Positions 15,468 to 26,089 are shown, counted from the first letter of the stretch. The stretch: 64,000 nt of DNA from Ramlibacter tataouinensis (GCF_027941915.1 NZ_CP116009.1:4216001-4280000), one strand, 5' to 3'. The notes: generated from the sequence alone by a model not told the origin. Program-made: numbers and translations.

Positions 15468-17825
15468 ATGAAGATCGTCTGCATCGGCGGCGGCCCCGCG
15501 GGGCTGTACTTCGCGCTTCTGATGAAGAAGCAGGACCCGCGCCACGACATCACGGTGGTCGAGCGCAACAAGCCGTACGACACCTTCGGCTGGGGCGTGG
15601 TGTTCTCGGACCAGACGCTGGGCAACCTGCAGGCGGCCGATGCGCAGACCGCCGGCGAGATCCTCGGCGCGTTCAACCACTGGGACGACATCGAGGTCAA
15701 CATCCGCGGCCACCAAATCCGCTCCGGCGGCCACGGCTTCTGCGGCATCGGCCGCAAGCGGCTGCTCAACATCCTGCAGAAGCGCTGCGAGGATCTGGGC
15801 GTCAAGCTGGTGTTCGAGCAGGACGTGCAGGGCGACGAGCAGTTCCCCGACGCTGACCTGATCATCGCCAGCGACGGGCTGAACAGCCGCATCCGAACCA
15901 AGTACCAGGCCAGCTACCAGCCCGACATCGACGTGCGCGATTGCCGCTTCGTCTGGCTGGGCACGCACAAGAAGTTCGAGGCGTTCACTTTCGCCTTCGA
16001 GGAAACCGAGCACGGCTGGTTCCAGGCCCACGCCTACCAGTTCGACGGCGACACCTCCACCTTCATCGTCGAGACGCCGCAGGCGGTCTGGGAGAAGGCC
16101 GGCATCGACCGGATGGAGAAGGAGGAGTCGATCGCCTTCTGCGAACGCCTGTTCGCCAAGTACCTCGATGGCCACAAGCTGATGTCCAACGCCGCCCACC
16201 TGCGCGGCTCGGCCCAGTGGATCCGCTTTCCGCGCGTCGTGTGCAAGACCTGGGTGCACCACAACGGCCGCCAGCCGGTGGTGCTGATGGGGGACGCCGC
16301 CCACACCGCGCATTTCTCCATCGGCTCGGGCACCAAGCTGGCGCTGGAAGATTCGATCGAGCTGGCGCGCTGCATCGGCACCGCCGGCGGCGACCTGAAC
16401 CGGGCGCTGGCCGACTACCAGGCGGTGCGCAGCGTGGAGGTGCTGAAGATCCAGAACGCGGCGCGCAATTCCACCGAGTGGTTCGAGAACGTGGCGCGCT
16501 ACGTCAACCTGCCGCCGCCGCAGTTCGCCTACTCGCTGCTGACCCGCAGCCAGCGCATCAGCCACGAGAACCTGCGCCTGCGCGACAAGGGCTACGTCGA
16601 GGGCTACGAGGACTGGATCGCGCAGGCCTGCGGGGTGCAGCGCGCGCCGGCGCAGCAGCCGGTGCCGCCCATGTTCACGCCGTTCCAGCTGCGCGGCACG
16701 ATGCTGAAGAACCGGGTGGTGGTCTCGCCGATGGCGCAGTACCTGTGCCAGGACGGCCAGCCCGGCGACTACCACCTCGTGCACCTCGGTGCGCGCGCGA
16801 TGGGCGGCGCCGGCATGGTGGTGGCCGAGATGACCTGCACCTCGCCCGATGCGCGCATCACGCCCGGTTGCCCGGGCCTGTGGAACGAGCAGCAGCAGGC
16901 CGGCTGGAAGCGCATCGTCGATTTCGTGCACGGCTTTTCCGACGCGAAGATCGCCATGCAGCTGGGCCACGCCGGCCCCAAGGGCTCGACCCGGGTGCCA
17001 TGGGAAGGCGAGGACCAGCCGCTCGAATCCGGCAACTGGCCGCTGCTGTCGGCTTCGCCCGAGCAGTACATCGACGGCGTGAGCGACTGGTCGCGCGCCA
17101 TGACCCGCGCCGACATGGACCGGGTGAAGGGCGACTTCGTGCGTGCCGCGCAACTGGCGGCCGGGGCGGGCTTCGACTGGCTGGAGCTGCACTGCGCCCA
17201 CGGCTACCTGCTGTCCAGCTTCATCTCGCCGCTGACCAACCAGCGCACCGACGACTACGGCGGCTCGCTGGAGAACCGGCTGCGCTACCCGCTGGAAGTA
17301 TTCCGCGCCATGCGCGCCGTCTGGCCGGAGCACCTGCCGATGTCGGTGCGGATCTCGGCGCACGACTGGGTCGAAGGCGGCATCACGCCCGACGACGCGG
17401 TGGCGATCGCCCGGGCCTTCAAGGCGGCCGGCTGCGACCTGATCGACTGCTCCTCGGGGCAGGTGAGCAAGAAGCAGAAGCCGGTGTACGGGCGCATGTA
17501 CCAGACGCCCTTCGCCGACCGCGTGCGCAACGAGGCCGGCATCGCCACCATGGCCGTGGGCGCCATCACCGACGCCGACCAGGTCAACAGCATCATCGCC
17601 GCCGGCCGCGCCGACCTGTGCGCGATCGCCCGGCCGCACCTGGCCAACCCGGCCTGGACGCTGCTCGAGGCGGCCAAGCTCGGCTACGGCGACGTGAAGT
17701 GGCCGGTGCAGTACCTGTCGGGCAAGGCGCAGCTGGAGCGCAACCTGGAGCGCGAGAAGGCGATGGCGGCGCAGGCCGCCGGCCTGTCGCCGCTGGAGCA
17801 AGCCAACCAGGCGCAAGGCGTCTGA
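15468..17825 (+). CDS. Bifunctional salicylyl-CoA 5-hydroxylase / 2-aminobenzoyl-CoA monooxygenase-reductase
   Basis: A 785-residue two-domain flavoprotein. Residues 1 to about 395 form a class A flavin monooxygenase (GGGPAGL at 7-13; [14 protein letters not shown] near 275). From about 403 to 765 it is an Old Yellow Enzyme-type NADH:flavin oxidoreductase ([40 protein letters not shown]). This fusion is the architecture of the Azoarcus 2-aminobenzoyl-CoA monooxygenase/reductase and of proteins annotated as salicylyl-CoA 5-hydroxylase. Such enzymes hydroxylate the CoA-thioester ring at C5 and can then hydrogenate it. GGAG precedes the ATG. It heads an operon with a hydratase, an acyl-CoA dehydrogenase and a Rid protein; no CoA ligase or thioesterase is next to it. 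Anthranilate is favoured as source, salicylate is possible. Confidence 0.92.
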   Translation: MKIVCIGGGPAGLYFALLMKKQDPRHDITVVERNKPYDTFGWGVVFSDQTLGNLQAADAQTAGEILGAFNHWDDIEVNIRGHQIRSGGHGFCGIGRKRLLNILQKRCEDLGVKLVFEQDVQGDEQFPDADLIIASDGLNSRIRTKYQASYQPDIDVRDCRFVWLGTHKKFEAFTFAFEETEHGWFQAHAYQFDGDTSTFIVETPQAVWEKAGIDRMEKEESIAFCERLFAKYLDGHKLMSNAAHLRGSAQWIRFPRVVCKTWVHHNGRQPVVLMGDAAHTAHFSIGSGTKLALEDSIELARCIGTAGGDLNRALADYQAVRSVEVLKIQNAARNSTEWFENVARYVNLPPPQFAYSLLTRSQRISHENLRLRDKGYVEGYEDWIAQACGVQRAPAQQPVPPMFTPFQLRGTMLKNRVVVSPMAQYLCQDGQPGDYHLVHLGARAMGGAGMVVAEMTCTSPDARITPGCPGLWNEQQQAGWKRIVDFVHGFSDAKIAMQLGHAGPKGSTRVPWEGEDQPLESGNWPLLSASPEQYIDGVSDWSRAMTRADMDRVKGDFVRAAQLAAGAGFDWLELHCAHGYLLSSFISPLTNQRTDDYGGSLENRLRYPLEVFRAMRAVWPEHLPMSVRISAHDWVEGGITPDDAVAIARAFKAAGCDLIDCSSGQVSKKQKPVYGRMYQTPFADRVRNEAGIATMAVGAITDADQVNSIIAAGRADLCAIARPHLANPAWTLLEAAKLGYGDVKWPVQYLSGKAQLERNLEREKAMAAQAAGLSPLEQANQAQGV

Positions 17826-17848
17826 CCACCCGACTGACAGGAGACCCC

Positions 17849-18712
17849 ATGACGAACGACAACCAGGACCGCGTCGACCCGGCGCTCGTCGCCGGCAACC
17901 GCAAGCAGCTGGCCGGCTACCAGGCCCGCCACTTCGGCTGGTCGGTGCAGGGCAAGGTAGCCACGGTCACGCTCAATCGCCCCGAGCGCAAGAACCCGCT
18001 CACCTTCGACTCCTACGCCGAACTGCGCGACCTGTTCGGCCAGCTTCGCTATGCCACCGACGTCCAGGCGGTGGTGGTGGTGGGAGCCGGCGGCAACTTC
18101 TGCTCCGGCGGCGACGTGCACGAGATCATCGGTCCGCTGGTGCGGCTGGAGGCGCCGGAGCTGCTGATGTTCACCCGCATGACCGGCGACCTGGTCAAGG
18201 CCATGCGGGCCTGCCCGCAGCCGATCGTGGCGGCGGTGGACGGCGTCTGCGCCGGCGCCGGCGCCATCGTGGCGATGGCCTCGGACCTGCGCCTGGGCAC
18301 GGCGCGCAGCAAGACCGCCTTCCTGTTCAACCGCGTCGGCCTGGCCGGCTGCGACATGGGCGCCTGCGCCATCCTGCCGCGCATCATCGGCCAGGGCCGC
18401 GCCAGCGAGCTGCTCTACACCGGCCGCTCGATGGCGGGCGAGGAGGGCGAGCGCTGGGGCTTTTTCAACCGCCTGTGCGAGCCGGAAGCCGTGCTGGCCG
18501 AAGCGCAGAAGCTGGCCGCCGACCTGGCCGACGGCCCGACCTTCGCCAACGGCATCACCAAGACCATGCTGCACCAGGAATGGGCCATGACGCTGGAGCA
18601 GGCGATCGAGGCGGAAGCGCAGGCCCAGGCGATCTGCATGATGACCGGGGACTTCAAGCGCGCCTATCACGCGTTCGTGGCGAAGCAAAAGCCGGTGTTC
18701 GAGGGGAACTAG
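17849..18712 (+). CDS. Enoyl-CoA hydratase/isomerase family protein
   Basis: A 287-residue crotonase-fold protein. The oxyanion-hole segments [15 protein letters not shown] and [16 protein letters not shown] are present. The usual hydratase glutamates are not clearly placed: the second segment is followed by [21 protein letters not shown], giving D at the position often held by Glu. It follows the two-domain monooxygenase by 23 bp and precedes the acyl-CoA dehydrogenase by one base. It most likely acts on the non-aromatic cyclic CoA intermediate, as hydratase or ring hydrolase. A good AGGAG site precedes the ATG. Confidence 0.88.
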   Translation: MTNDNQDRVDPALVAGNRKQLAGYQARHFGWSVQGKVATVTLNRPERKNPLTFDSYAELRDLFGQLRYATDVQAVVVVGAGGNFCSGGDVHEIIGPLVRLEAPELLMFTRMTGDLVKAMRACPQPIVAAVDGVCAGAGAIVAMASDLRLGTARSKTAFLFNRVGLAGCDMGACAILPRIIGQGRASELLYTGRSMAGEEGERWGFFNRLCEPEAVLAEAQKLAADLADGPTFANGITKTMLHQEWAMTLEQAIEAEAQAQAICMMTGDFKRAYHAFVAKQKPVFEGN

Positions 18713-18713
18713 G

Positions 18714-19876
<1,163 letters not shown>

Positions 19877-19880
<4 letters not shown>

Positions 19881-20281
19881 CCCACGAGGTGGTGCTACCG
19901 GCCGGCTGGCCGCGTCCCAAGGGCTACGCGAACGGGGTGATCGCCACCGGCCGCCAGCTCTACATCGCCGGCATGATCGGCTGGGACGCCGACCAGCGAT
20001 TCCACAGCGACGACTTCGGCGACCAGGCCCGGCAGGCGTTGCAGAACGTGGCCGACATGCTCAAGGCTGCCGGCGCCCAGCCCCAGCACATCGTGCGCAT
20101 GACCTGGTACGTCACCGACAAGCGCGAGTACCTGGCCGCCGGCCGTGCGGTCGGCCAGGCCTTCCGCGACTGCATCGGGCACTACGACATCGCCATGACG
20201 GCGATCGAGGTCAAGGACCTGATCGAGGACCGGGCCAAGGTCGAGATCGAGGTGACCGCCGTCATCCCCGACGCTGCGTAG
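19877..20281 (+). CDS. Rid (YjgF/YER057c/UK114) family protein lacking the catalytic arginine
   Basis: A 134-residue Rid-fold protein (GQLYIAG-like [39 protein letters not shown]). The arginine that RidA uses to bind 2-aminoacrylate imines (consensus A-R-S/T before the last strand) is replaced by Met107 in IAMTAIEV. Such Arg-less subgroups are not the classical imine deaminases. In this operon an enamine/imine or oxo-acid hydrolysis step on the aminobenzoyl-CoA route is a plausible role, by inference. Its 3' end overlaps the convergent LysR gene by 20 bp. Confidence 0.88.
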
Positions 20282-21176
20282 CCGGCGCTGCCGTCCCGGC
20301 GCACTCGTCCAGCAACCACTGGCGCAGCTCGGCCACGGCCGGGCTTTCCTCCCGGTCGGCGGGGGTGACCAGGTAGTAGCCCAGGCTGCCCATGGCGTGC
20401 CGCACGGGCACCACCAGGCGCCCGGCCGCTTCCTCCGCCGCCACCAGGTAGTCGGGCACCAGGGCCACGCCCAGTCCGGCCACGGCCGCCTGCAGCGAGA
20501 ACGAGAACAGCTCGTAGCGCGGCCCGGCCAGCGCGTTGACGTCGGTCACGCCGGCCGAGGCGAACCACTCGCGCCAGCCGTAGGGCCGCGTGGCCTGCTG
20601 CAGCAGCGGCAACTGCGCCAGCTTGCGCGCGCTGACCTGGCGCGCCGGCGCGATCAGCGCCGGGCTGCACACCGGCACCACGCGCTCGGGCATCAGAAAG
20701 GTGGCCTGGGTGCCGGGCCAGGGGCCGGTGCCGGCGTGGATCGCGGCGTCCAGCCCCGAGTCCTGGAACAGGAAGGGGCGGGCCCGGCTGGCCAGGTGCA
20801 CCGTCAGGTCCGGGTTGCGCTCGCGCAGCCGCGGCAGCCGCGGCACCAGCCACTGGGCGCCGAAGGTGGGAACCACGCCCAGCTCGATGCTGCCGCCGCG
20901 CCCGCGCCGCCCCTGCAGGTCCAGCACCTCGCGCTCCATGTCGTCGAGGGCGCGGGCCGCGTGCCGGTAGTAGGCGATGCCGGCGTCGGTCAGCGCGATG
21001 CCATGGCGGGTGCGGCGGAACAGGGGCACGCCCAGCAGGTCCTGCAGTGCAGCCACCTGCCGGCCGACGGCACTTTGCGTCAGCGCCAGCTCGCTGGCGG
21101 CGGCGGTGAAGCTCTGGTGGCGGGCGGCCGCCTCGAAGGCGGCCAGCATGGCCGTGCCGGGCAGCTTGCGTCGCAT
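20262..21176 (-). CDS. LysR family transcriptional regulator (probable gcdH regulator)
   Basis: A 304-residue LysR protein, GcvA-like. The N-terminal HTH reads FTAAASELALTQSAVGRQVAALQDLLGVPLF (seen as two halves around QSAVGRQ), and the effector domain spans about residues 92-298. It is divergent from the glutaryl-CoA dehydrogenase gene with a palindrome between, the arrangement known for GcdR-type regulators in Burkholderiales. It may respond to glutarate or glutaryl-CoA and could also sense the upstream aromatic operon, which it faces end to end. Confidence 0.9.
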   Translation of the reverse strand: MRRKLPGTAMLAAFEAAARHQSFTAAASELALTQSAVGRQVAALQDLLGVPLFRRTRHGIALTDAGIAYYRHAARALDDMEREVLDLQGRRGRGGSIELGVVPTFGAQWLVPRLPRLRERNPDLTVHLASRARPFLFQDSGLDAAIHAGTGPWPGTQATFLMPERVVPVCSPALIAPARQVSARKLAQLPLLQQATRPYGWREWFASAGVTDVNALAGPRYELFSFSLQAAVAGLGVALVPDYLVAAEEAAGRLVVPVRHAMGSLGYYLVTPADREESPAVAELRQWLLDECAGTAAPATQRRG

Positions 21177-21190
21177 CGGGAATCCCTCCA

Positions 21191-21211
21191 GTTCTGCAAT
21201 TCTTGCAGAAC
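21191..21211. promoter_or_regulatory. LysR-type operator between LysR gene and gcdH
   Basis: A perfect inverted repeat with 9-bp arms, GTTCTGCAA-TTC-TTGCAGAAC, 15 bp upstream of the LysR start and about 80 bp upstream of gcdH. It contains the T-N11-A core expected of a LysR recognition site. The position suits autorepression plus activation of gcdH. Confidence 0.7.
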
Positions 21212-21292
21212 TACGTGCGAAACCGTCGTTTGCCGTAAAGGCCGGACGGGACTAAAGTGCCGCGTGTTCCAAGACTTTCCCGCACATCTGAA

Positions 21293-22480
21293 ATGAGCCA
21301 AGCCAAAGCCAAAGCCGCCTTCAACTGGGCCGACCCGCTGCTGCTGGACCAGCAGCTCAGCGGCGACGAGCGCGCCGTGCGCGATGCCGCCCAGAGCTAT
21401 TGCCAGGACCGGCTGGCGCCGCGCGTGCTGGAGGCGTTCCGCGCCGAGTCCAGCGACCCGGCGATCTTCCGCGAGATGGGCGAGCTGGGCCTGCTGGGCC
21501 CGACGATTCCCGAACAGTACGGCGGCGCGGGCCTGAACTACGTCTGCTACGGCCTGATCGCGCGCGAGGTCGAGCGGGTCGATTCGGGCTACCGCTCGAT
21601 GATGAGCGTGCAGTCCTCGCTGGTGATGGTGCCGATCTTCGAGTTCGGCAATGAAGCGACCAAGCAGAAGTACCTGCCGAAGCTGGCCACCGGCGAGTGG
21701 ATCGGCTGCTTCGGCCTGACCGAGCCCAACCACGGCTCGGACCCCGGCAGCATGGTCACGCGCGCACGCAAGGTCGACGGCGGCTACAAGCTGACCGGCA
21801 GCAAGATGTGGATCTCCAACTCGCCGTTCGCCGACGTGTTCGTGGTCTGGGCCAAGGACGACGAGGGCGCGATCCGCGGCTTCGTGCTGGAGAAGGGCTG
21901 GAAGGGCCTGTCGGCGCCCAAGATCCACGGCAAGGTCGGCCTGCGCGCCTCCGTCACCGGCGAGATCGTGATGGACGAGGTGTTCTGCCCCGAGGAGAAC
22001 GCGTTCCCCGAGGTGCGCGGCCTGAAGGGCCCTTTCACCTGCCTGAACTCGGCCCGCTACGGCATTGCCTGGGGTGCGCTGGGCGCGGCCGAGGACTGCT
22101 GGCACCGCGCCCGCCAGTACGTGCTGGACCGCAAGCAGTTCGGCAAGCCGCTGGCGGCCAACCAGCTGATCCAGAAGAAGCTGGCCGACATGCAGACCGA
22201 GATCACGCTGGGGCTGCAGGGCTGCCTGCGGCTGGGCCGCATGAAGGACGAGGGCACCGCATCGGTGGAGATCACCTCGATCATGAAGCGCAACTCGTGC
22301 GGCAAGGCGCTGGACATCGCCCGCCTGGCGCGCGACATGATGGGCGGCAACGGCATCAGCGACGAGTTCGGCGTCGCCCGCCACCTGGTGAACCTGGAGG
22401 TGGTCAACACCTACGAGGGCACCCACGACATCCACGCGCTGATCCTGGGGCGGGCGCAGACCGGGATCGCGGCGTTCTGA
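21293..22480 (+). CDS. gcdH: Glutaryl-CoA dehydrogenase
   Basis: A 395-residue acyl-CoA dehydrogenase. It oxidises and decarboxylates glutaryl-CoA to crotonyl-CoA in lysine, tryptophan and aromatic-CoA catabolism. Typical segments are [75 protein letters not shown] and the catalytic-Glu motif [17 protein letters not shown]. These match GcdH more closely than generic enzymes. The start has a weak ribosome site (ATCTGAA). It is transcribed away from the LysR gene across the operator. Confidence 0.93.
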   Translation: MSQAKAKAAFNWADPLLLDQQLSGDERAVRDAAQSYCQDRLAPRVLEAFRAESSDPAIFREMGELGLLGPTIPEQYGGAGLNYVCYGLIAREVERVDSGYRSMMSVQSSLVMVPIFEFGNEATKQKYLPKLATGEWIGCFGLTEPNHGSDPGSMVTRARKVDGGYKLTGSKMWISNSPFADVFVVWAKDDEGAIRGFVLEKGWKGLSAPKIHGKVGLRASVTGEIVMDEVFCPEENAFPEVRGLKGPFTCLNSARYGIAWGALGAAEDCWHRARQYVLDRKQFGKPLAANQLIQKKLADMQTEITLGLQGCLRLGRMKDEGTASVEITSIMKRNSCGKALDIARLARDMMGGNGISDEFGVARHLVNLEVVNTYEGTHDIHALILGRAQTGIAAF

Positions 22481-22501
22481 GGCAGGCCGCCGGCGCGCGC
22501 T

Positions 22502-23209
22502 TCAACACTGGATCGTGTTGCGGCAGAAGTGGCTGAGCTCGCTGACGACCGATTGATCGGCCACGGGGTTGACGGCGCGGGCGCCCATCTCCAGGCTCAG
22601 CCGCATCTCGTACTTGCGGAAGAACTCGCTGAACAGCTCGCCGCCCAGCGTGCCCCAGGCCGTGAGCGTGTCGGTCCGGGGGTCGTGCGACAGCAGCACG
22701 GCGCACAGCGGCTGCTCGGCCGGGCCTGACAGCACGCGGGCACCCTGGGCCGGGTCGTACTGGCTGTTCTCCGAGCAGCAGTGGATCAGCTGGTCGCGCA
22801 CGCCCTTGGTGGCCCGCGTCTTGCGGAAGCTGATGAAGCTCACCTCCCGCGTCGGGTACACCAGTCGGTGCGCGCAGATGGCCGAGAACGCGACGATGCT
22901 GCGTCGCGGGCCGACTCCGCCCGGCCAGGCATAGCGTTCGCTGCCCTTGGTGCTGAGCGCGGCCGGTTCCGCGGCCTTGCCCAGGTCCAGCAGGAACACC
23001 GGCGTCGCTTCGTACGGATAGTGGAAGACGTAGTTGGTCTGCGGCTGCAGGCTCGAGGCCTTGAACGGGCGCCGTTGCTCGTCGACCAGCAACGCCTTCG
23101 CGTACTCCCGCGGCTGTGCATCCTCGGCCCAGGCGGCTGCCGGCAGGCTCGCGACCGACAGGCTGCCCACGCGGGCGGCACACGACTCGATGAAGCTGCG
23201 GCGATCCAT
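22502..23209 (-). CDS. Tat-exported Rieske-fold protein with substituted fourth ligand
   Basis: A 235-residue protein beginning MDRRSFIESCAARVG, a twin-arginine-type signal ending near AWA-ED (about residue 28). The body ends with a Rieske-like pattern: C112-x-H114 (SAICAHRLVY) and then C144-CSE-NSQYDPAQGARVLSGPA, aligned to the CPCHGSQYDP...SGPA motif of bc1/arsenite-oxidase Rieske proteins. The second histidine is Glu147 and the disulfide cysteine is Ser146. It may hold an unusual cluster or be a structural relative. The ATG at 23209 matches the Tat motif; the in-frame upstream part looks non-coding. No partner oxidoreductase gene is adjacent. Confidence 0.7.
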   Translation of the reverse strand: MDRRSFIESCAARVGSLSVASLPAAAWAEDAQPREYAKALLVDEQRRPFKASSLQPQTNYVFHYPYEATPVFLLDLGKAAEPAALSTKGSERYAWPGGVGPRRSIVAFSAICAHRLVYPTREVSFISFRKTRATKGVRDQLIHCCSENSQYDPAQGARVLSGPAEQPLCAVLLSHDPRTDTLTAWGTLGGELFSEFFRKYEMRLSLEMGARAVNPVADQSVVSELSHFCRNTIQC

Positions 23210-23353
23210 GCGGAACTCCTTGCGGCGACCAGCGACTCCGCGCAGGGTATGCGAGTCCGCACGGGATATCAATCGAGTGGCATCAGGCATGGCACCACGC
23301 GCGGCCCACGGGAGCCGTCTGTCCGCCCGGCGAGGGCCACGCGGCGTTGGCGC

Positions 23354-23716
23354 TCAGCGCGAGCCGGGCGTCGGCGCCGCCGACGGGCTGGCGCCCATGG
23401 CGCTGCCCGGCTGGCCGGCGTCGCGCATTCGTGCCAGCGTCTCCTGCGACACCAGCCGGGCCTGCCCGTCCTGCACCATGAGCGCGACCGCCGGCGCGGC
23501 GGCGCTGCCGGTGCCCAGGAGCAGGCCGTTCGGCCCGGCCGTGACCACCGCCAGCGGCTGGCGGTCCTCTCCGGTGAGCGTGGGCATGTACTGGTGGCGG
23601 TCGCGCAGCGAGACGCGGTTCCAGTCGGTGGGTGGCGGAGCGGCGCAGCCGGCCACCGCGAGCAGCGCCGCGACCAGCAGCACCCGCCTGGCCGGGGCCC
23701 CCTGGGGCTTGTTCAT
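23354..23716 (-). CDS. Hypothetical lipoprotein
   Basis: A 120-residue protein. The signal peptide has an RR pair and ends in the lipobox AVAGC (Cys24). The mature part is short, with a central segment (PLAVVTAGPNGLLLGTGSAAAPAVALMVQDGQARLVSQETLARMR) predicted to form small beta-strands, and a Pro/Ala/Ser tail. GGGAGG precedes the ATG. No family recognised. It is a monocistronic gene between the Rieske-like gene and a tiny membrane peptide, all on the minus strand. Confidence 0.68.
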   Translation of the reverse strand: MNKPQGAPARRVLLVAALLAVAGCAAPPPTDWNRVSLRDRHQYMPTLTGEDRQPLAVVTAGPNGLLLGTGSAAAPAVALMVQDGQARLVSQETLARMRDAGQPGSAMGASPSAAPTPGSR

Positions 23717-23857
23717 CAGGACCTCCCTGCGACGGCGCCGATGCGCGCGCTTGCCGCTCAGCCAATCTAGGAGGTCGGCTGCAGCTCGTGTGTGTGCGCG
23801 TGTGTCAGCTGTGTACGGCCGTGCGGCCGGCCCCCACACCTTGCGCGGTCGCAGTCC

Positions 23858-23941
23858 TCAGAAGATCAGCTTGCCGAAGCCGAGCACGACCAGCAGGCCG
23901 ATGAGGAAGATGATCCCGACGATCCACAGCAGCACTTTCAT
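23858..23941 (-). CDS. 27-residue single-span membrane peptide
   Basis: A very short ORF, MKVLLWIVGIIFLIGLLVVL plus GFGKLIF, almost wholly one hydrophobic helix with a Lys near each end. It has an ATG with GGAG eight bases upstream. Peptides of this look are widespread in Burkholderiales genomes, though no function is known to me. The surrounding 23717-24102 region holds no other gene. The run of hydrophobic codons without a stop and the good ribosome site make it likely real. Confidence 0.6.
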   Translation of the reverse strand: MKVLLWIVGIIFLIGLLVVLGFGKLIF

Positions 23942-24102
23942 TGCAGCGACTCCGTTGTTGCGGCCACTCTATCGGGCCGATGCGCTGGCCGTGTCGGCCC
24001 GGCGCGCCTCGTCGCGTCGGTGATGCGCCAAAGCTGCCGCGCACCGGCCGAGCCATCTCTGGGACACTCGGCGCGTCGATCACTCACTCTTCCGGACTCG
24101 CC

Positions 24103-24486
24103 ATGAAGCTTCCACAGGACCCCCAGTTCCAGACCGGCCTCGCGACCCGCCGCCAGGTGCTCGGCGAGGAGTACGTGCAGGGCTCGCTCGACAAGGCCAC
24201 CGATTTCACGGCGCCGCTGCAGGAGTTCGTCACCCGCAACGCCTGGGGCAACACCTGGCAGCGGCCCGGCATCGACCTGCGCACGCGCAGCATCGTGACG
24301 CTGTCGCTCCTGCTGGCGCGCGGCCAGATGCACGAGTTCAAGATCCACGTGCGCGGCGCGCTGAACAACGGCGTGACGCCGGCGGAGCTGCAGGAAATCA
24401 TCCTGCACGCCGGCGTGTACTGCGGCGCGCCGATCGCGGTGGACGGTTTCCGTGCCGCGGCGGAGGTGATCGAGCCGAAGTCGTAG
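24103..24486 (+). CDS. Carboxymuconolactone decarboxylase family protein (PcaC-like)
   Basis: A 127-residue protein of the CMD/AhpD superfamily. The PcaC-like pattern includes RRQVLGEEYV, NAWGNTWQRPGIDLRTRSI, and the helix LNNGVTPAELQEIILHAGVYCGAPIAVDGFR with a single Cys (not the CxxC of AhpD). PcaC decarboxylates 4-carboxymuconolactone in the protocatechuate branch of the beta-ketoadipate pathway. No other pca gene is here, so it may serve an orphan or different role. The start MKLPQDPQ fits the family. Confidence 0.85.
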   Translation: MKLPQDPQFQTGLATRRQVLGEEYVQGSLDKATDFTAPLQEFVTRNAWGNTWQRPGIDLRTRSIVTLSLLLARGQMHEFKIHVRGALNNGVTPAELQEIILHAGVYCGAPIAVDGFRAAAEVIEPKS

Positions 24487-24715
24487 CCGCCGGTCACTGG
24501 GCTCGCCCGATCAGGGACCTGCGGCGAGCCGCCGCCCGGGCGCTTGAGCACGGTGGCTTGCACCTAAGCGCCCCGCGCCGATTGCTTAAGCCGGTTACGG
24601 CACTGTCGGTGCCGGCACCGGAACATCCCGCCTTCGCCTAGGCGGATGGCTGCCGCCAGCTCATCCGTGCGCTTCCAGACTGCCTTCCAGGGCCAAGTGG
24701 TTCGGGAGGTGCGTG

Positions 24716-25381
24716 ATGGAGGGCAGGCGGGCGGTGGCCATGGCGGCGCTGCTGGCAGGCTGGCTGTCGTGGGGCGCTCCCGCTGCCGCCGCGACCCGCT
24801 GCGAACCCACCGCGCAAGCCGGCGTGGAGCGCTGCGTCAGCGGGCTGCCCGCGGCGACCCTGAAGGCGATGGCGCAGGCCCAGCGCGCCAGCCAGTGGTG
24901 CTGGGCCGCCAGCATCAGCATGGTGCTTCGCGCCTGGGGCGTGGACGTGCCGCAGGAGCAGATCGTGCGCCAGCACTACGGGGCGGCGGCGGACCTGGGC
25001 GTGGAAGGACCCGTGATCGACGAGCTGCTCAGCCGCACCTGGCACGATCGGCTGGGCCGCTCGGTGTCGGTGTCGGCCGGCGCGCTGCCGCCGTCCGCGA
25101 GCCGCATGACGCTGGCGGCGCCCGAAATCGTGGACGACCTGGACAACGAGCGGCCGGCCGTGCTGGTGCTGCCGCGGCATGCCGTAGTGCTGGTCCAGCT
25201 CGAGTACGAGCGCAGCGCTTCCGGCGAGGTGACGGTGCTCGATGCGCAGGTGCTGGATCCGGCGCAGCCGCAGGTGCTGCGCCGCCTGCGGCCGCAGGCC
25301 GACATCGTGCACCTCACCCGGGTCGTGGAGGCATCCGCGGCCGACCCGGAGGATCCGGCGCGCGTCGCCGCCCAGCAATGA
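24716..25381 (+). CDS. Secreted papain-like cysteine protease (C39-like)
   Basis: A 221-residue protein with a signal peptide (hydrophobic residues 6-25, cleavage near AAAA-TR). The catalytic pattern of bacterial papain-like proteases is visible: SQWCWAASISMVL (Gln60/Cys62), VLPRHAVVLVQLEY (His155), then VLDAQVLDP (Asp176 or Asp181). It is about the size of a bare catalytic domain, so it is probably a periplasmic or secreted protease. A GTG 3 bp upstream is possible; the ATG sits better behind GGGAGG. It is convergent with the SRPBCC gene. Substrate unknown. Confidence 0.78.
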   Translation: MEGRRAVAMAALLAGWLSWGAPAAAATRCEPTAQAGVERCVSGLPAATLKAMAQAQRASQWCWAASISMVLRAWGVDVPQEQIVRQHYGAAADLGVEGPVIDELLSRTWHDRLGRSVSVSAGALPPSASRMTLAAPEIVDDLDNERPAVLVLPRHAVVLVQLEYERSASGEVTVLDAQVLDPAQPQVLRRLRPQADIVHLTRVVEASAADPEDPARVAAQQ

Positions 25382-25390
25382 GGCGCGCGC

Positions 25391-26089
25391 TCAGTGCTGC
25401 GTGACCGTGCCGCGCCAGCCGCCGGTCTCGGCGCCGCGCGACTCGACCAGCTGCTTGAAGCGCTGCAGGTTGCCCCTGGCGGTCATCCTGACGCCGCCGA
25501 CGGCGTCGCCCACCTTCTCGGCCAGCGACTCGGGCCGGTAGTCCATCTGCAGGCGCACCCGGGTGCGGTCCTCGCCGATCTTGTCGAAGGTCACCACGCC
25601 GGTGTTCATCGGACCGCTGGTGCTGCGCCAGGCAATGCGCTGGTCGGGAATCTGCTCGGTGATCTCGGCGTCCCACTCCTTGGTCTTGCCGGCCACCACC
25701 GCTTTCCAGTGCAGGTGGGTGTCGTCGATCTGCCGCACCTCGTGCACGCTGGCCATGAAGCGCGGGAACTGCTCGAACTGGGTCCACTGGTTGTAGGCGG
25801 TGCGCACGGGCACCGCCAGGTCGACCGATTCCTCGATCGTGGATAGCGAATAGCCGTGCTCGCCGGCCCGCATGCGGCTCGACAGCAGGAGGCCGCCCAC
25901 GGCCACGGCCGCGGCCGCGGCCAGCAGCGTGCCGGCGTGGTGGCGGCCCTCGTGCACGTGGCCATCGGTCCAGCCGTCTTCATGACCGCCTTCGAAGGAA
26001 GTCTCCTGGTGGTGGTGCTGGCGCATCCGGTTCGACAGCAGCAGGCCGCCGGCAGCCAGCGCGGCGATGGTCGGGAGATTGGCTCGCAT
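25391..26089 (-). CDS. SRPBCC (polyketide cyclase/dehydrase-like) membrane protein with duplicated N-terminal segment
   Basis: A 232-residue protein. Residues 1-24 and about 52-75 are near-copies of the same hydrophobic unit (AALAAGGLLLSNRMR and AAAVAVGGLLLSSRMR), separated by a His/Glu/Gly-rich linker (HHHQETSFEGGHEDGW, HVHEGRHH). A START-like SRPBCC domain follows (about 85-215: SVDLAVPVRTAYNQWTQFEQ, FPRFMASVHEVRQID). Such SRPBCC proteins are often stress-linked, and ligand binding is likely but unspecified. GGAGG precedes the ATG. It is convergent with the protease gene by 9 bp. Confidence 0.8.
   Translation of the reverse strand: MRANLPTIAALAAGGLLLSNRMRQHHHQETSFEGGHEDGWTDGHVHEGRHHAGTLLAAAAAVAVGGLLLSSRMRAGEHGYSLSTIEESVDLAVPVRTAYNQWTQFEQFPRFMASVHEVRQIDDTHLHWKAVVAGKTKEWDAEITEQIPDQRIAWRSTSGPMNTGVVTFDKIGEDRTRVRLQMDYRPESLAEKVGDAVGGVRMTARGNLQRFKQLVESRGAETGGWRGTVTQH

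Noticed and set aside
15012..17816. A 934-codon open frame antisense to the two-domain monooxygenase
   Set aside because: No motifs, shadow composition, and the sense frame is unequivocal.
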